DNA of 64,000 nt from Cinnamomum chago (GCA_038049695.1 CP142451.1:66903501-66967500), one strand, 5' to 3'. Counted from the first letter of the stretch, positions 23,592 to 35,513 are shown. Numbers and translations: made by a program. The notes: generated by a model not told the origin, from the sequence alone.

Positions 23592-23878
23592 CAGAAATCT
23601 GAGCCCATTTGTATATAAAAATCCTGCTGAAATCTGAACTCATTTGCACATCAAAATCCTGCAGAAATCTGAACCCATTTGTATATAAAAATCCTGCAGA
23701 AATCTGAACCCATTTGTATATAAAAATCATGCTGAAATCTGAGCTCATTTGTACATCAAAATCCCGCTGAAATCTGAACCCATTTGTATATAAAAATCCT
23801 GCAGAAATCTGAACCCATTTGTATATAAAAATCATGCTGAAATCTGAACTCATTTGTACATCAAAATCCTGCTGAAAT
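23592..23878 (-). repeat. 35-bp tandem repeat, eight copies
   Basis: Unit GAAATCTGAA(C/G)(C/T)CATTT... of 35 bp in two variants: one with GTATATAAAAATC, one with GTACATCAAAATC. The order gives a 105-bp higher-order period. The long minus-strand frame through it simply cycles 35 codons and is not a gene. The same array is at 29866-30140. Confidence 0.9.
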
Positions 23879-24335
23879 CAAACTTTACATAGCCAAAATA
23901 AACAATAAAATGCAGTAACAAGTTCAAATCAGAATTTTAAGAAAGACAAGATTCAGATTGCATGCATTCTAAGATCTGGTTATTCACTTGCCTCTACTCC
24001 CAAAAAGATCCACAATCTACTCCAAGAACACTCGACTCAGCTGCACCAAATCTTTTAAGAGCTCTAGGCAAGAAGATGAGCTTGGAGAAGAGATGGGTTC
24101 CAGCTGAAATTCCTCAAAAATGGTATCTTCGAAAAGCTTGAGATGAGGAGAAGGGATTTGTGAAATCAAATCTTTAAATAGCACTCAAGAAATATACATG
24201 CAAGAGGAGAGAAGGGGCTGAAAATGGAGGAGAAGAAAACACTCAGGTTCAGCTGTGTTGCAGGAAAAAATGAAATGAAGAAGAACCCAACGTGGGTTTA
24301 TGGGTTTAAGTTGAGGAAGTGGGCCCCAATGGCCT

Positions 24336-24527
24336 TCAAATCTTCACATAGCTGGATCTATCCTTTGTGGGTCCCGAATGAGATTGACGAAGAAGACAAA
24401 GTTGGTCATCGACCCTCATGAATTTCAAATTTCGAAATCTCAGCACAGATTTGGGTGAAAAGGCTGTTTTGTCATTTTTCTCGAAAAAACGCGATTTCTG
24501 GATTTCAAATGCAAGCGGATAAAACAC
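24336..24527 (-). other. Conserved small reading frame, copy 4 (damaged)
   Basis: Element-sense frame with PKSVLRFRNLKFM then LLRQSHSGPTK. The middle box (IYFLKTRYFDD in other copies) was removed by the deletion near 24410. The sister LTR keeps the box and stays open over 30613-30740. Confidence 0.3.
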
Positions 24528-24793
24528 GAAAGTTGTTAAGATAAATAAAACAGTGCAAAAGGAGTAAAAATTGAAATATTTTCGAAATCAAGAATAAATA
24601 CTCCCAAAAAAACACGCGTCACCCGACGCCCGGGCCCGCGTCAAACTAAGTCTAACGCCTCTCCAAATTCTCGAAAGCTATTCAAAAGTCTAATCTAGCT
24701 TAAAAATCAACTAATCGTCCTCTAATCCCATTTAGATACTATTCACGGCTTAATAAAGAATTAAAGATACTAAACCTGGGTCGGGGTCTAACA

Positions 24794-24806
24794 TCCTCCA
24801 TCCCTT
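24794..24806 (-). other. Polypurine tract of the LARD
   Basis: On the minus strand AAGGGATGGAGGA directly precedes the 3' LTR start TGTTAGACCCC. This is the expected site of plus-strand DNA priming. Confidence 0.8.
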
Positions 24807-25002
24807 AGAGCATTTGGTCCTCCAAATGAACTAAACCAAATTAAAATTTTAAAACTCAAAAGACCGATCAAAACACTGACACCCTACGCCGACCTCGGCA
24901 AATATGATACCCCCTGATCTAACCTGAAGGTGAGATACGGCTGCAAACAACTTACCTGATTCGGTTGAAGGCTTCACACAATCCCACACAGCTACTCAAC
25001 AA

Positions 25003-26095
25003 CAGGGGTGTAAAGGAAAACCGAAAAACCGTCTAACCGAACCGAACCGAACTGAATCGCGGTTAATAATCGTATTTCACGGTTCGGTTACGGTTAATAA
25101 AATCTAAAAATCGCACGGTTCAGTTCGGTTACGGTTTCCCATAATAACTCACGGCGGTTAACCGAACTGAACCATAAAATACAGTTCGGTTAACCGCACA
25201 CGGTTAACCATACCGTTATGCAAATAAAAGAAAAAAAAAGAAGCTGAATGAAAATTTTCTTAACTTATGTATAAGTAGGTAAGTAACAAAACAAAGTAAC
25301 CCTAGCCCCTTTCTCTCTTGCCTCTTCCTCTCAACTCCCAATCCCAGCCGGCCAGCCCCTTTCTCGCCTCTCTGTCTCCACACATGAAGAAGAAGACGCC
25401 TCTCTCTCTCTCTCTCTCGCCTCATTCGCCAGATCCAGGTTTGGTGGTGATGATTTCAGGTTAAGCATATATTATGAACAAAATCTGTTCGGCAGCTTCT
25501 TTCTCGATCTCCTTCTTTTCTTTTTGGTTTATTTCGGTCCCATTTGAGTAGAGGGATTTCATTGACTTGATGGAATCTACTGTTGCTTTGGCTCAGGTTT
25601 TTTATTTTTATTTTTGTAAGAATTCGAACATTGTGCAGAAAGATAGTTTTGGTCTTCTCCTTCTGGAATCGTGTATTCTACTCGGGATTTAATAAAATTG
25701 CTGGTTATTTTTGTACTATATGGGTGTGATGCCTGGCAGCAGCAAAGGCTTGGATTTGGAGTTTTGGACTTTGCATGGAAAAGTATACGGTGCAGATGTG
25801 TTGCTCCTTGTTTACTGAAGTACACGGTGCATATGTGTTGCTCCTTGTTTAAAATTCAAGTTATGGAATGGAATGGAGAGAGAACACGCAGGAAGGTGTG
25901 AAAATGGTGCATGAATAAAATTTTCCACGGTTATTAACCGTAACCGAACCGTCTAATACGGTTAACCGCGGTTCGGTTTTCCACGGTTTTTGTGGATACG
26001 GTTACGGTTACGGTTTTAAAAGATAGAAAACCGCGATTACTGTTCGGTTAACGGTTTTCCCAAAAACATCGGTTAACCGAACCGTTACACCCCTA
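25003..26095. mobile_element. hAT-type non-autonomous element, 1093 bp, TSD CTCAACAA
   Basis: The exact 8-bp duplication CTCAACAA (24995-25002 and 26096-26103) flanks ends CAGGGGTGTAAAGG and, inverted, TAGGGGTGTAACGG. About 200 bp at each side is packed with CGGTTAACCG and ACGGTTCGGTT words. The 700-bp centre is unlike the ends and has a (CT)n run near 25400 followed by a gene-like stretch, perhaps captured DNA. No transposase. Confidence 0.9.
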
Positions 26096-27847
26096 CTCAA
26101 CAACATGCTCCTCTGACAAAACCGATGTTCATAATTTCCTCTAGTCATCCCATGGTGGTCATCTGGCGTCCTTACACTGGATCGATTCTTTTACTCGCCT
26201 TGTCAATCATGGTCGGTCCAAGAAACTGTAAGTTCTGTCTCCTTCTATCATCCTGGAATTATGTGCCTTAAGTCATACAAAGCTGCAGGCGGTGATCCTG
26301 ACACTTGCATGAAGTTGTGGTTGTAGACAAGCTTGCATCAAAGTAATCTCCATCCCGGAGAATCTTGGAATTACATATACCTGCTCTTATTATACCATTC
26401 GGATACTGATTCAACCCTTCTATTTGGTCTGCATCATCTGTTTCTGGCCTCCAGACATATCGTCAATCCTTCCTTGTCCTGAAATCACAAACCCCAGAAT
26501 TCTATAGGTCTCCGACCTCTGACTTGGTCTGCTACAAACTAGATGCTACACTGCTACAAACCAAATGCTACGCTGTTCTATGTGTTGAAACTTCACATGG
26601 CTTGCCTCCTTCAGATTTCACTCTTCAGGTTTTCTACCCTTGACATGTATATCCGATCTTAGAAATCCAATATGTGTTTAAAAGTCCAATCTTTCTTCGC
26701 TGTACTTTGAAGTTCATGCTCGCTTTGATTCTACCTGCTTGTTGTTCTTGATCTTCTGCCTGAAAATGTGTTATCAACAAAAACATACCTGCCAAGCTGG
26801 CGTCATTCCATGAAAAGCTAAAACTTTCAATCCAGAACTCGAAACAACTCCACCACTTCCTGTTTGTCCTACACGGTTCACCAAGAATAATCGAATCCTT
26901 GCTCGATGCGTGGGTAAAGTCATTTTCTTGGATGGTACTTAACTGAAAATTTCATAATTCGGAGTTTGCTCAATCTTTTGCCTCTGCTTCATGCTCTACC
27001 TTTCCTACAAGAATGATTATTTCATCCACATCCGAGTGTCCTGTCGTGAGTTATGTTCACTGTCTCATAAATCCGACTTTGTTTTCAACTTTCTTCCACG
27101 CAACCAATGCACCTCCATCGATAGTGTAGACAAAATTATAACCAACTTGTGACATTTCTTTAGTTTGCATCTATACACTATCCAATCCAATAACTCATAA
27201 GTCGGCAAAATCCGTAAAATCTCTTCTATTATGCTATCAGGCCAGGCTCTTTTCTGCATAATACTTCTTCTACTGCTGAAATTTGACCTTGAATACACCC
27301 TTCACAGAATCAATAACCAATACGGCTCCTGCAGTCCTTCGTCCCAGAAAATTGCTCCAAGTTCACCTAAGAATCCACACTTACTTACCTTGACATGCTG
27401 CATGACGATCTTCGATTAGCTGAAAGGGGGTCTTCAAGTACTACTTACGCTCTTCCCTAGCAAGCAAATGCACGCATTTTCTCTCATTAACCACATTGGT
27501 GATGCTGAAAGGTTGAAAATCTATCGAAGTTCTTCGAAAACAACACGCTAGGCCCACAAAGCTCTCAATCACTGGTGCGAACCTCTCAATCTCTGGTGTA
27601 AACACAAGTGAAAGACACTAAATGTGGATATGGAGACTTTAAATCCTCCCCACTAAAGTAGAATTTGGTCCTCCAAATTCCCTAACAACAAGCACGAGAA
27701 GAAAAGAGAAGGAGAGTTTCCCCCACAAAAAGAAAAGCAAACCCGAACTCAAAGAAACAAAAACTAGACAAAACAAACCCACATGGTCTAACGAGTCCTC
27801 ACCACACGTCTTAATGTTTCTAGAGTGTTTTATTTCCTAAAACCTTG

Positions 27848-27862
27848 CCTGCTCTTATACCA
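27848..27862 (-). other. Primer binding site of the LARD
   Basis: On the minus strand TGGTATAAGAGCAGG lies 3 bp after the 5' LTR. It differs by one base from the initiator-Met tRNA complement TGGTATCAGAGC over 12 positions. Confidence 0.7.
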
Positions 27863-27865
27863 GTC

Positions 27866-30800
27866 TGTCACGCCCCAAAACCGGGATCCTGTAGCGATCC
27901 AATCTCGGGGAGCGTGATTTGGGGTTAATTAAAATTTTTGTTTTCCCCAGGATCCGCGGTGTGAGGATTTCAAAATTCCACACGACCTGAAATTTTCGCG
28001 GAAGCTGATGTAGCGTTGTGACTCGGAGCCCGTGGCCATCGAGTTCCGTGTTGCACTCAACCGCTAACATTAATCCATCAAATCAAGGCTCATAATCAGA
28101 CTGGAACAAATCAAGAACCATAAAATACTGAGCTGGTAGTAATAGGACAATTCATTTCCCACATATGTTCAAGTTACAAATTATACAGATATATTCATGA
28201 GAAATCCCAAAAGAAAAAGGCTAATAAATGCCATCCAAAAATAACCAACTAAACAAAATGCTACCCCAAATTACGTTACGAACTCCGGCGCCAAAAGCGA
28301 CTTCTAGATGACATCGTTGGGCAGCCACTCACGTCCAACCGACGACTCAACCGCCTCCTCTACTCAAACCGTCTAAATGGCAACATGGTCGAAATCTGGC
28401 GCCAAACAAGAGAGTATCAGACACGACGGTCTGGCAAGTGAATAAAGCAGATAAAAAGTGACAAGTATTTATAAAACATTATGAGTAAAACAATTAAAAG
28501 TCCAAACATAAAAATATTGATGAAATAATTAAACAATTTCTAAACCATTAACCATTTTAAAGAGATATAATAAACTGAGTAAAAACATTGGCAATCCACA
28601 TATAGCTATATTCTCCTATTACCGAAGTAACAAGAGCAAACAGAAACCGTGACCACTACCTGTGGGACCGGAATAGAACCGTTGCCACTACCCGTGGGAC
28701 CGGAATACAGAACCGTTGCCACTACCCGTGGGACCGGAATAGAACCGTTGCCACTACCCGTGGGACCGGAAACAGACAGAATCCAAACTGCAGTTGGCAA
28801 ATAATTTTAAGATCCCAAGCCGGGTGATCAGCCCAACTAGGTAACCTAAGCTTAGTAGTGTCATTCAAAGCCAAAACCTGAATCAATACAAATCAAATCA
28901 TAGTAATACATTTCCAAAATCGATAAAAGGAACTACTCCAAACAAATACATATTGACAAACTCGAACGAATCAGATGAGTAGCCTTACCAATGTTTTCGA
29001 ACGTGGCAAACACTCAAATCTATTTCAAAACAATTTGTAGAACATATACAAATTTCCCTAACTTAGAATGAATTAATGTAAAATGGTTTAATGGCTTACC
29101 ACGGGTTGTCTTGACATACACTTAGACCCTTAATGTCGATAATATATGCGGAGCTTGGTGTCACTGAAGATCTACGACAATTAAGGATATAAAGTGTGTA
29201 TTAAGACTTAAATAAATTCCCGGGTAATTCTAACATCAAACAACTCCATCATTTTTCCCTTTTAAATTTCACGGTTTAAGGTAATTTGATTCAATGGATA
29301 CATCTCATGCTACTATGCTCCAATGAGGTTTAAATGGGCTTCAAATAGTGGGGAAAAAGGGCTGGAAAAAGAGCCTGATATGGGCTGGAAAACAGCCCAG
29401 AAAATGGGCAGAAAACAGCCCTGGAATGGGCCTAATATGGGTTGGAAAACAGCCCAGAAATTGGGCCTGATACAGGCCAGAAATTGGGCAGAACACAGGC
29501 CTAAAATGGCCTTGAAAACAACCCAGGAATCGGCCCAGAAAACAGCCCTGACATGGGCCTGAAAGCAGCCCTGAAACAGGCCTGGGCCCTGTCCAGGCCC
29601 GCCCTGCTGCCATGCAGAGCCTGGTCCGGTTTAGTGCTGGATTCTGCACTCTTCTTTCCTTCTTATTTCTGATTTTTGAATCATTTCCCTCCTTTCTCTC
29701 CCTCCTGAACTCTTATACAAACTGAGTGTTTCCTTTTTTCATCAAACATCCATTTAAACATCAACACACTAATTCATTCCATCTCTTCCAAAAATCCTGA
29801 TATGACCATCAATTGGACACAAAAACCACATAAATTTGTACACAAAATGTGCAGAAATCTGAGCCCATTTGTATATAAAAATCCTGCTGAAATCTGAACT
29901 CATTTGTACATCAAAATCCTGCAGAAATCTGAACCCATTTGTATATAAAAATCCTGCAGAAATCTGAACCCATTTGTATATAAAAATCATGCTGAAATCT
30001 GAGCTCATTTGTACATCAAAATCCCGCTGAAATCTGAACCCATTTGTATATAAAAATCCTGCAGAAATCTGAACCCATTTGTATATAAAAATCATGCTGA
30101 AATCTGAACTCATTTGTACATCAAAATCCTGCTGAAATCAAACTTTACATAGCCAAAATAAACAATAAAATGCAGTAACAAGTTCAAATCAGAATTTTAA
30201 GAAAGACAAGATTCAGATTGCATGCATTCTAAGATCTGGTTATTCACTTGCCTCTACTCCCAAAAAGATCCACAATCTACTCCAAGAACACTCGACTCAG
30301 CTGCACCAAATCTTTTAAGAGCTCTAGGCAAGAAGATGAGCTTGGAGAAGAGATGGGTTCCAGCTGAAATTCCTCAAAAATGGTATCTTCGAAAAGCTTA
30401 AGATGAGGAGAAGGGATTTGTGAAATCAAATCTTTAAATAGCACTCAAGAAATATACATGCAAGAGGAGAGAAGGGGCTGAAAATGGAGGAGAAGAAAAC
30501 ACTCAGGTTCAGCTGTGTTGCAGGAAAAAATGAAATGAAGAAGAACCCAACGTGGGTTTATGGGTTTAAGTTGAGGAAGTGGGCCCAATGGCCCTCAAAT
30601 CTTCACATAGCTGGATCTATCCTTTGTGGGTCCCGAATGAGAACGACGAAGAAGACAAAGTTGGTCATCGAAATATCTAGTTTTCAAAAAGTATATTTCC
30701 CTCATGAATTTCAAATTTCGAAATTTAAGCACAGATTTGGGTGTGAAAAGACTGTTTTGTCATTTTTCTCGAAAAACGCGATTTTTAGGTTTCAAATGCA

Positions 30801-31079
30801 AGCGGATAAAACACGAAAGTTGTTAAGATAAATAAAACAATGCAAAGGAGTAAAAATTAAAATATCTTCGAAATCAAGAATAAATACTCCAAAAAAAACA
30901 CGCGTCACCCGGCGCCCGGGCCCGTGTCAAACTAAGTCTAATGCCTCTCCAAATTCCCCAAAGCTATTCAAAAGTTTAATCTAGCTTAAAAATCAACTAA
31001 TCGTCCTCTAATCCCACTTAGATACTATTCACGGCTAAATAAACAGTTAAACATACTAAACCTGGGTTGGGGCCTGACA
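27866..31079 (-). repeat. 5' LTR of the LARD
   Basis: 3214 bp, in element sense TGTCAGGCCCC...GGGGCGTGACA. It has four copies of the GAACCGTTGCCACTACC unit (28670-28770), a GGCCTGAAAACAGCCC-rich stretch (29340-29600) and the eight-copy 35-bp array (29866-30140). Confidence 0.9.
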
Positions 31080-31906
31080 ATTGGGCTGGGGAGGGGGAGG
31101 AGGGTGGAAGGGGGAAGGGGCTGGGCCCATAAAAATAGTATTTAAGCTTTGATCATGTAGAGGCAACTTTAGTGTGGGCTCAATCAATGAGGGGTTGTTT
31201 GTTTGCTCTCATTTACCCATAGGTTATGAGTTTGAATCAATTTAGCCATTGATTTTTCCCCAAATTCATGACCCAAGTTGTAGATTTTGAGAATTCCTTA
31301 ATGGCATAGATTTGATGATTCCTCACTAAGGATTTGTATATATAATTGAGGATCTCACATCAATATCGGTGTGTATTGGTGTATATAGCTAAGAAAATTT
31401 TGTAACAGTACTCAAACCCACAAAATTGAGGATTTCCAAATCCTAAAGGTCAAATTTGAAAAATCCTCAAGCTCTGCACCAACTATGTTGGGTGCTCTGA
31501 TCTACCTCTTCACCTTATATATCCTTCAACCCTCACCTTTAATAAGCCTCTCCTAAAGGCCACTTGACCATGAATTTGAGTGCTCGTAGATTGGATTAAA
31601 ATGAAATGAATATGAGTGGTCAAAATGAAGAGAAAAAGAAAGTGGAGGGAGTTGGTAGTAAAAGCACAAAATGATAAAAGAAAAATGAAATTTTTGTTGC
31701 ACAAAATGACAAAAATTTATTATTAAAGACAAAAATTATGCATAAAAAAAGTTCCTTTTACTTCCAATATTCTCTACTTTCTTTTTTCCTTGATTTGACA
31801 CTTAATTTAATTACATTTTTACTCAACCCTGCAAACAAATAGGCCAACTGCTAACATTGGATGTATCCAGATGACCCCTTATGCCTTGCGGGTTGTTCCA
31901 TCATAG
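31080..31906. other. Unassigned DNA
   Basis: G-rich start, which continues the pyrimidine/purine-biased flank interrupted at 21691, then AT-rich DNA. No gene or element supported. Confidence 0.5.
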
Positions 31907-32908
31907 CAGGGGTGGACCTATATGTAAGTAACTTGGGCCGGTGGCCCTATGTCTATTTTGAAATTGTTAGATATTCGAATGGGCATGGACCTGTCTCACA
32001 TATATCTAATAAATGGTCACCCCATATTTAAACCTTGTGATCACCCTACGTCACAAAACCTTGGTGAAAATACTCATATTCTCTTTCGACATTTCTTCCC
32101 TCCGAGAGCATCAGATCCTCTTCACGCCGTTCTTTTTCGACATCTTCTTTCTATTGAGAGTGTGATATCCTCTTCGCGGCGATTAATCTTCTCGTCGTCA
32201 GTACTCTCGTGATTAGTATCTCTCTCATCAAATAACCCTAATTAAAGCAATCACCGTCCCTCCTCCCTGGATGTAGTATAATCATAATCACCTTATACTT
32301 AAATTTGAACCCTTAATCTCCAGATCCTATTCTCAAATCCTAACCCAAACCCCAAGCCATAAATTGCCAAATTTGAGCATATCTATAAGTCCCAAGATGA
32401 CCAAATCACCATTAGACACAATTTAATCTTCAATTCATACATAAATCGGGTCTTAGAGTTCATATGTTTGGATAATTTGAGTTACATTTAAGTGACAATT
32501 ATTCTTCTTTGCCAAGAGCCATGACCAACTATAGGGAATTTTTTTAGAGCTAAGGTAAGTGCATACAACCAAACTCCTTAGATCCAAATGAAACCCATTT
32601 GGGAACCCAAATTGTGTAATTGGGTGCTCACCCAAATCACCATTTCAAGGCATCCAAACAATCAGGATTAAAGGAAAAATATTATCTTAGGTTGTTTTGA
32701 TGATGATGAATTGATGATCATGATCACCTGAATTTGGGAGACATAGTAGGAAGACTCTTCAATTGGGCTAGAGATCTGAGAATGGAAAAAGTTTTTGTGT
32801 CTATTAAAATCTAATAAAATCTCTTTTGGTATTGTTCATGTGAAAAAAGCTAGTAAAGTCGAGCGACTGTTTAGCCCCATGCAAACAAAAATCCTAGGTC
32901 CGCCCCTG
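31907..32908. mobile_element. hAT-type non-autonomous element, 1002 bp, TSD CATCATAG
   Basis: Ends CAGGGGTGGACCTA and TAGGTCCGCCCCTG are inverted repeats with one mismatch, flanked by the exact 8-bp duplication CATCATAG (31899-31906 and 32909-32916). No transposase recognised. An inner pair around GTTTGGAT (32463 and 32650) may be a second, older insertion. Confidence 0.9.
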
Positions 32909-32916
32909 CATCATAG

Positions 32917-33289
32917 GATCTTGTAAAGCCAAAAGAATATGATAAATTATCATCATCATCATATCATTATTAGAGCTTTATTCAGTCAATTTCGGTCCAC
33001 CAGACCAATATGATCTACGTCCAACCTAAAGTCAAGGATCTATTTAGGGTATCAAACTCATAAGATGATAAATTTGTTGTTCAATCCAGATGCACCGAAT
33101 TAGGGACCTTTATTGGATTCAACCAAATGCATTAAATTTCATTTTTATATAAATTGAGTTACCTGTATTGGCTTTACAAAAACCAATGGTCCCAAAGGGA
33201 CCTTGGGGCATCTACAAAAAATGTTGTAAACAATGCCCCAAAAATATCCAAGAACAAAAGATCCATACTAGAAATGTAAAATGGGCTAT
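32917..33289. other. Unassigned flank upstream of PMD copy 2
   Basis: No PMD N-terminal motif (ERW.PET, GE.TLEDV) could be found here, so the second PMD copy lacks its N-terminal half in this window. Confidence 0.5.
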
Positions 33290-33519
33290 GACGGTCTGAA
33301 ATGGCTAGCCTAGCCTTGCCTTGGCAGTTAGAGCTGTTCAAGGAATTCAAGCCCTATGCATGGGGTCCAATATGCCTTGCAAGTTTGTACAATGCTTGCA
33401 AGGGTTACAAGGTTATTAAAAGGTGAAGCTGAGGCGGAGGAGGAGGAGGGTGAAGAAAAACATAATAGTGGGAAGATTACCCTCTTGAAGATCTAACAGC
33501 CCCCCTACAGTTGCTGCAA
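33290..33519 (+). pseudogene. PMD C-terminal half, copy 2
   Basis: Contains LELFKEFKPYAWGPICLASLY, the counterpart of LELFREFRPYSWASACLANLY in copy 1, then an in-frame TGA at 33424-33426, an acidic run, and LTAPLQLLQ just before donor CAA|GTGATG (33519). The donor is at the same codon as in copy 1 (LSGPLQLLQ). Decayed. Confidence 0.65.
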
Positions 33520-33599
33520 GTGATGAAAAGAGATTCCTAATTTAGTTTCCATTGTTCATCATTGTATATTATGTGCTAAATGAGTTTTATTTTTGAATT

Positions 33600-34375
33600 G
33601 GCTTGCAAATATGGGCATATTCAAGAATGTCGATGAGGAGATGTCCTACACCCGATCCTAGCTGGAAAAAAGACCTTCAATTCCCATTGTTCATGACATG
33701 GGAATTAAGATTGAGAGATAGGAAACAAGTAACAAACATGAAAGAGATTTGGAGGCACATCAACAGTCTACCCGAGGACGTGTTAATAATATTGGCTATG
33801 GCCCATTAATATATTTTATTGATGCATTTATTCAAAACATGATTAAGTTGGTCCAATTTTGCAGTTCACGGGCGGCGGCCATATGCTAAAATGCCTAAGA
33901 AGTTGTTCCAACATATACCGAAAGTAGACAAGGCATTGTTCACTTCTATAACAGTCCTTCTACATTACTTGATTAGTGAAAGGCACAATCCCGAGCATGT
34001 AATTAACAAAGCAGTTTGACATTAAACAAGTTGTCCCCCCACCCTTCTATTTGCTTACCAGGGTTGAGCGTCTAGAAAGGTTTGTGATGGACTGTAATCA
34101 GTATGAAGATGAAGTTATTGGCCCATGGGAGGCAAGGCAAAGGAATGTCCTCACCGGGCAGAATATTCCTCAAACATTCATAAGTCTACCTATCACGTTT
34201 GGTATTCATTCAATACCATCAATGAGATTGTTTATGGGATGGGCAATCAAGGTAGACAATCACCCGATAAGATCCAGACGACAACACCAAAAGCCAAGGT
34301 GTAAAAGAAGGAACAGTCCAAGGCCACGGGTAGCTCCCACAGTAAAGAGACATCCACCACCGAAAAACATGTGAG
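33600..34375 (+). pseudogene. PMD copy 2: C-terminal exons
   Basis: First part has QIWAYSRMSMRR and FPLFMTWELRLRDRK; then PYAKMPKKLFQHIP, a frameshift near 34005, QFDIKQVVPPPF and EVIGPWEARQRNV. The order W..Y, FP.(F/V)TW, R/QF.I(K/R)Q..PP matches copy 1 and the end of the plant mobile domain. A Lys/Arg-rich tail (SRRQHQKPRCKRR) follows. Confidence 0.55.
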
Positions 34376-34480
34376 TGCCCGTTATATTGGAGTTTACTCA
34401 ACTTTATCCTATTACTTATTCACTTTTAATGAATTTATTACCTTGAACTCATCCTTAATTGCAGTACCATTTTATCTCAG

Positions 34481-34633
34481 GTAAATGCTTTATTGGACCA
34501 CTTAGAGCGGTCATCGTACTGGGCGGTCCAGAGGAAAATAAAATTAGAAGATTTCGCGGCGTGTTTGCGGAATAAAATCAAAAAATTTAAAGATGCATAC
34601 AATTCTGCATTCGATAATTTTGGGGATGAGTCG
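34481..34633 (+). pseudogene. PMD-Ulp1 copy 2: exon 5' part, split by solo LTR
   Basis: Starts after acceptor TATCTCAG and encodes LLDHLERSSYWAV..KIKKFKDAYNSAFDNFGDES. It is cut by the LTR at 34634 and resumes at 38707-38742 (CSTYHSEDEKKK, donor AAG|GTAATA). The joined length is 189 bp against 186 bp for the copy 1 exon 10413-10598. Confidence 0.65.
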
Positions 34634-35446
34634 TGTAATGACCCAAACTCGGATTCACCATTAGGCCTAACCCTAGACCCACTAGAGACCCATGACTAGG
34701 GTGCATTTCAATTTATTTCATGGTAATTATTTTAATAGAAATTTAATTATTATTATGATTATTACATGTATTTAATCCATTTTTTTCATGTATTTAATTA
34801 TGACTTCATGCATTTTATTTAATTGCCCATGCACTTCATTTTCTTCATTTTCATCAATTATTATTCATTCTTATGTTGCTAATTAAAGTCTCATTTTAAT
34901 TAGATTTGATTTTTATAATTAATGCTTAAATCCAATTTAGCGGACCCTCACACATTATTAAAATAATAAAATAATAAAAACAATTAATGCTAATTTCGGA
35001 AAGTTCTTATAAATGGTGTGTTTAGGGCCACACTTTGACTTGTGCCAAGTGGAGGATGATGTGGCACTTTGTTTCCCTCCTCTTTACTTTCCATTTTATT
35101 TCGAATTTCAAACTTAATTGGAAACCCTATAATTAATTGTTAATCATTAATCTAATTGAGGAATTGGGGCACTAAATTATCCCTAATTGGTTTGACCTAA
35201 CTATAATTGAGAGAATGGAGATTTCTCTCCAAATTGGACACCCCTTGATTAGTTGCAAATGGAGATGATTGGGGATCTATGGAGAATAATATAGGGTTAG
35301 GATCTTTAGAAAATTTAAATGGAGGGGTATGATAGACTACATATCTAATCAAGGGAATGTAATTATATTTAGTTCTTTAAAGGGAGGGAGTGGTTAGATT
35401 CTTTTTAGTTAGGACTATTTTCCATCTCCATCGTGTGGTGTTTTAG

Positions 35447-35513
<67 letters not shown>

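Larger units (their letters stand above)
21692..24793 (-). repeat. 3' LTR of the LARD
   Basis: 3102 bp. It differs from the partner LTR by several indels: two fewer copies of a GAACCGTTGCCACTACC unit (near 22495), one missing GGGCCTAATATGGG-type segment near 23180, and a missing segment near 24410 where the partner carries the conserved TTTTTGAAAACTAGATATTT box. Confidence 0.9.
24807..27865 (-). other. LARD internal region, non-coding
   Basis: Apart from the nested hAT-type element, the sequence gives only short frames with no gag, protease, RT, RNase H or integrase motif. A repeated phrase TTTGGTCCTCCAAAT occurs at both ends (about 24808 and 27665). Confidence 0.7.
21692..31079 (-). mobile_element. 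Complete LARD-type LTR retrotransposon, 9388 bp
   Basis: In element sense (minus) the 5' LTR is 27866-31079 (3214 bp), the internal region 24794-27865, and the 3' LTR 21692-24793 (3102 bp). LTR ends are TGT(T/C)A and TGACA. A primer site and a polypurine tract sit at the expected places. Flanks ACTGG (21687-21691) and ATTGG (31080-31084) read as a duplication with one change. No gag or pol motif is recognisable internally, so it must have moved with proteins supplied by a relative, probably a gypsy chromovirus given the primer site. Confidence 0.88.

Noticed and set aside
23503-23853. 116-codon minus-strand frame (and the near copy at 29769-30113)
   Set aside because: Read-through of a 35-bp tandem repeat whose period cycles all frames; no gene-like content.
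23592-23878. CRISPR-like look of evenly spaced repeats
   Set aside because: Units are directly adjacent with no unique spacers, inside a plant LTR.
29323-29649. Frames rich in GCFLG / KTAQK repeats
   Set aside because: Product of GGCCTGAAAACAGCCC-type short repeats in the LTR.
30484-30831. 115-codon plus-strand frame in the 5' LTR
   Set aside because: Runs against element sense; the conserved frame is on the other strand.
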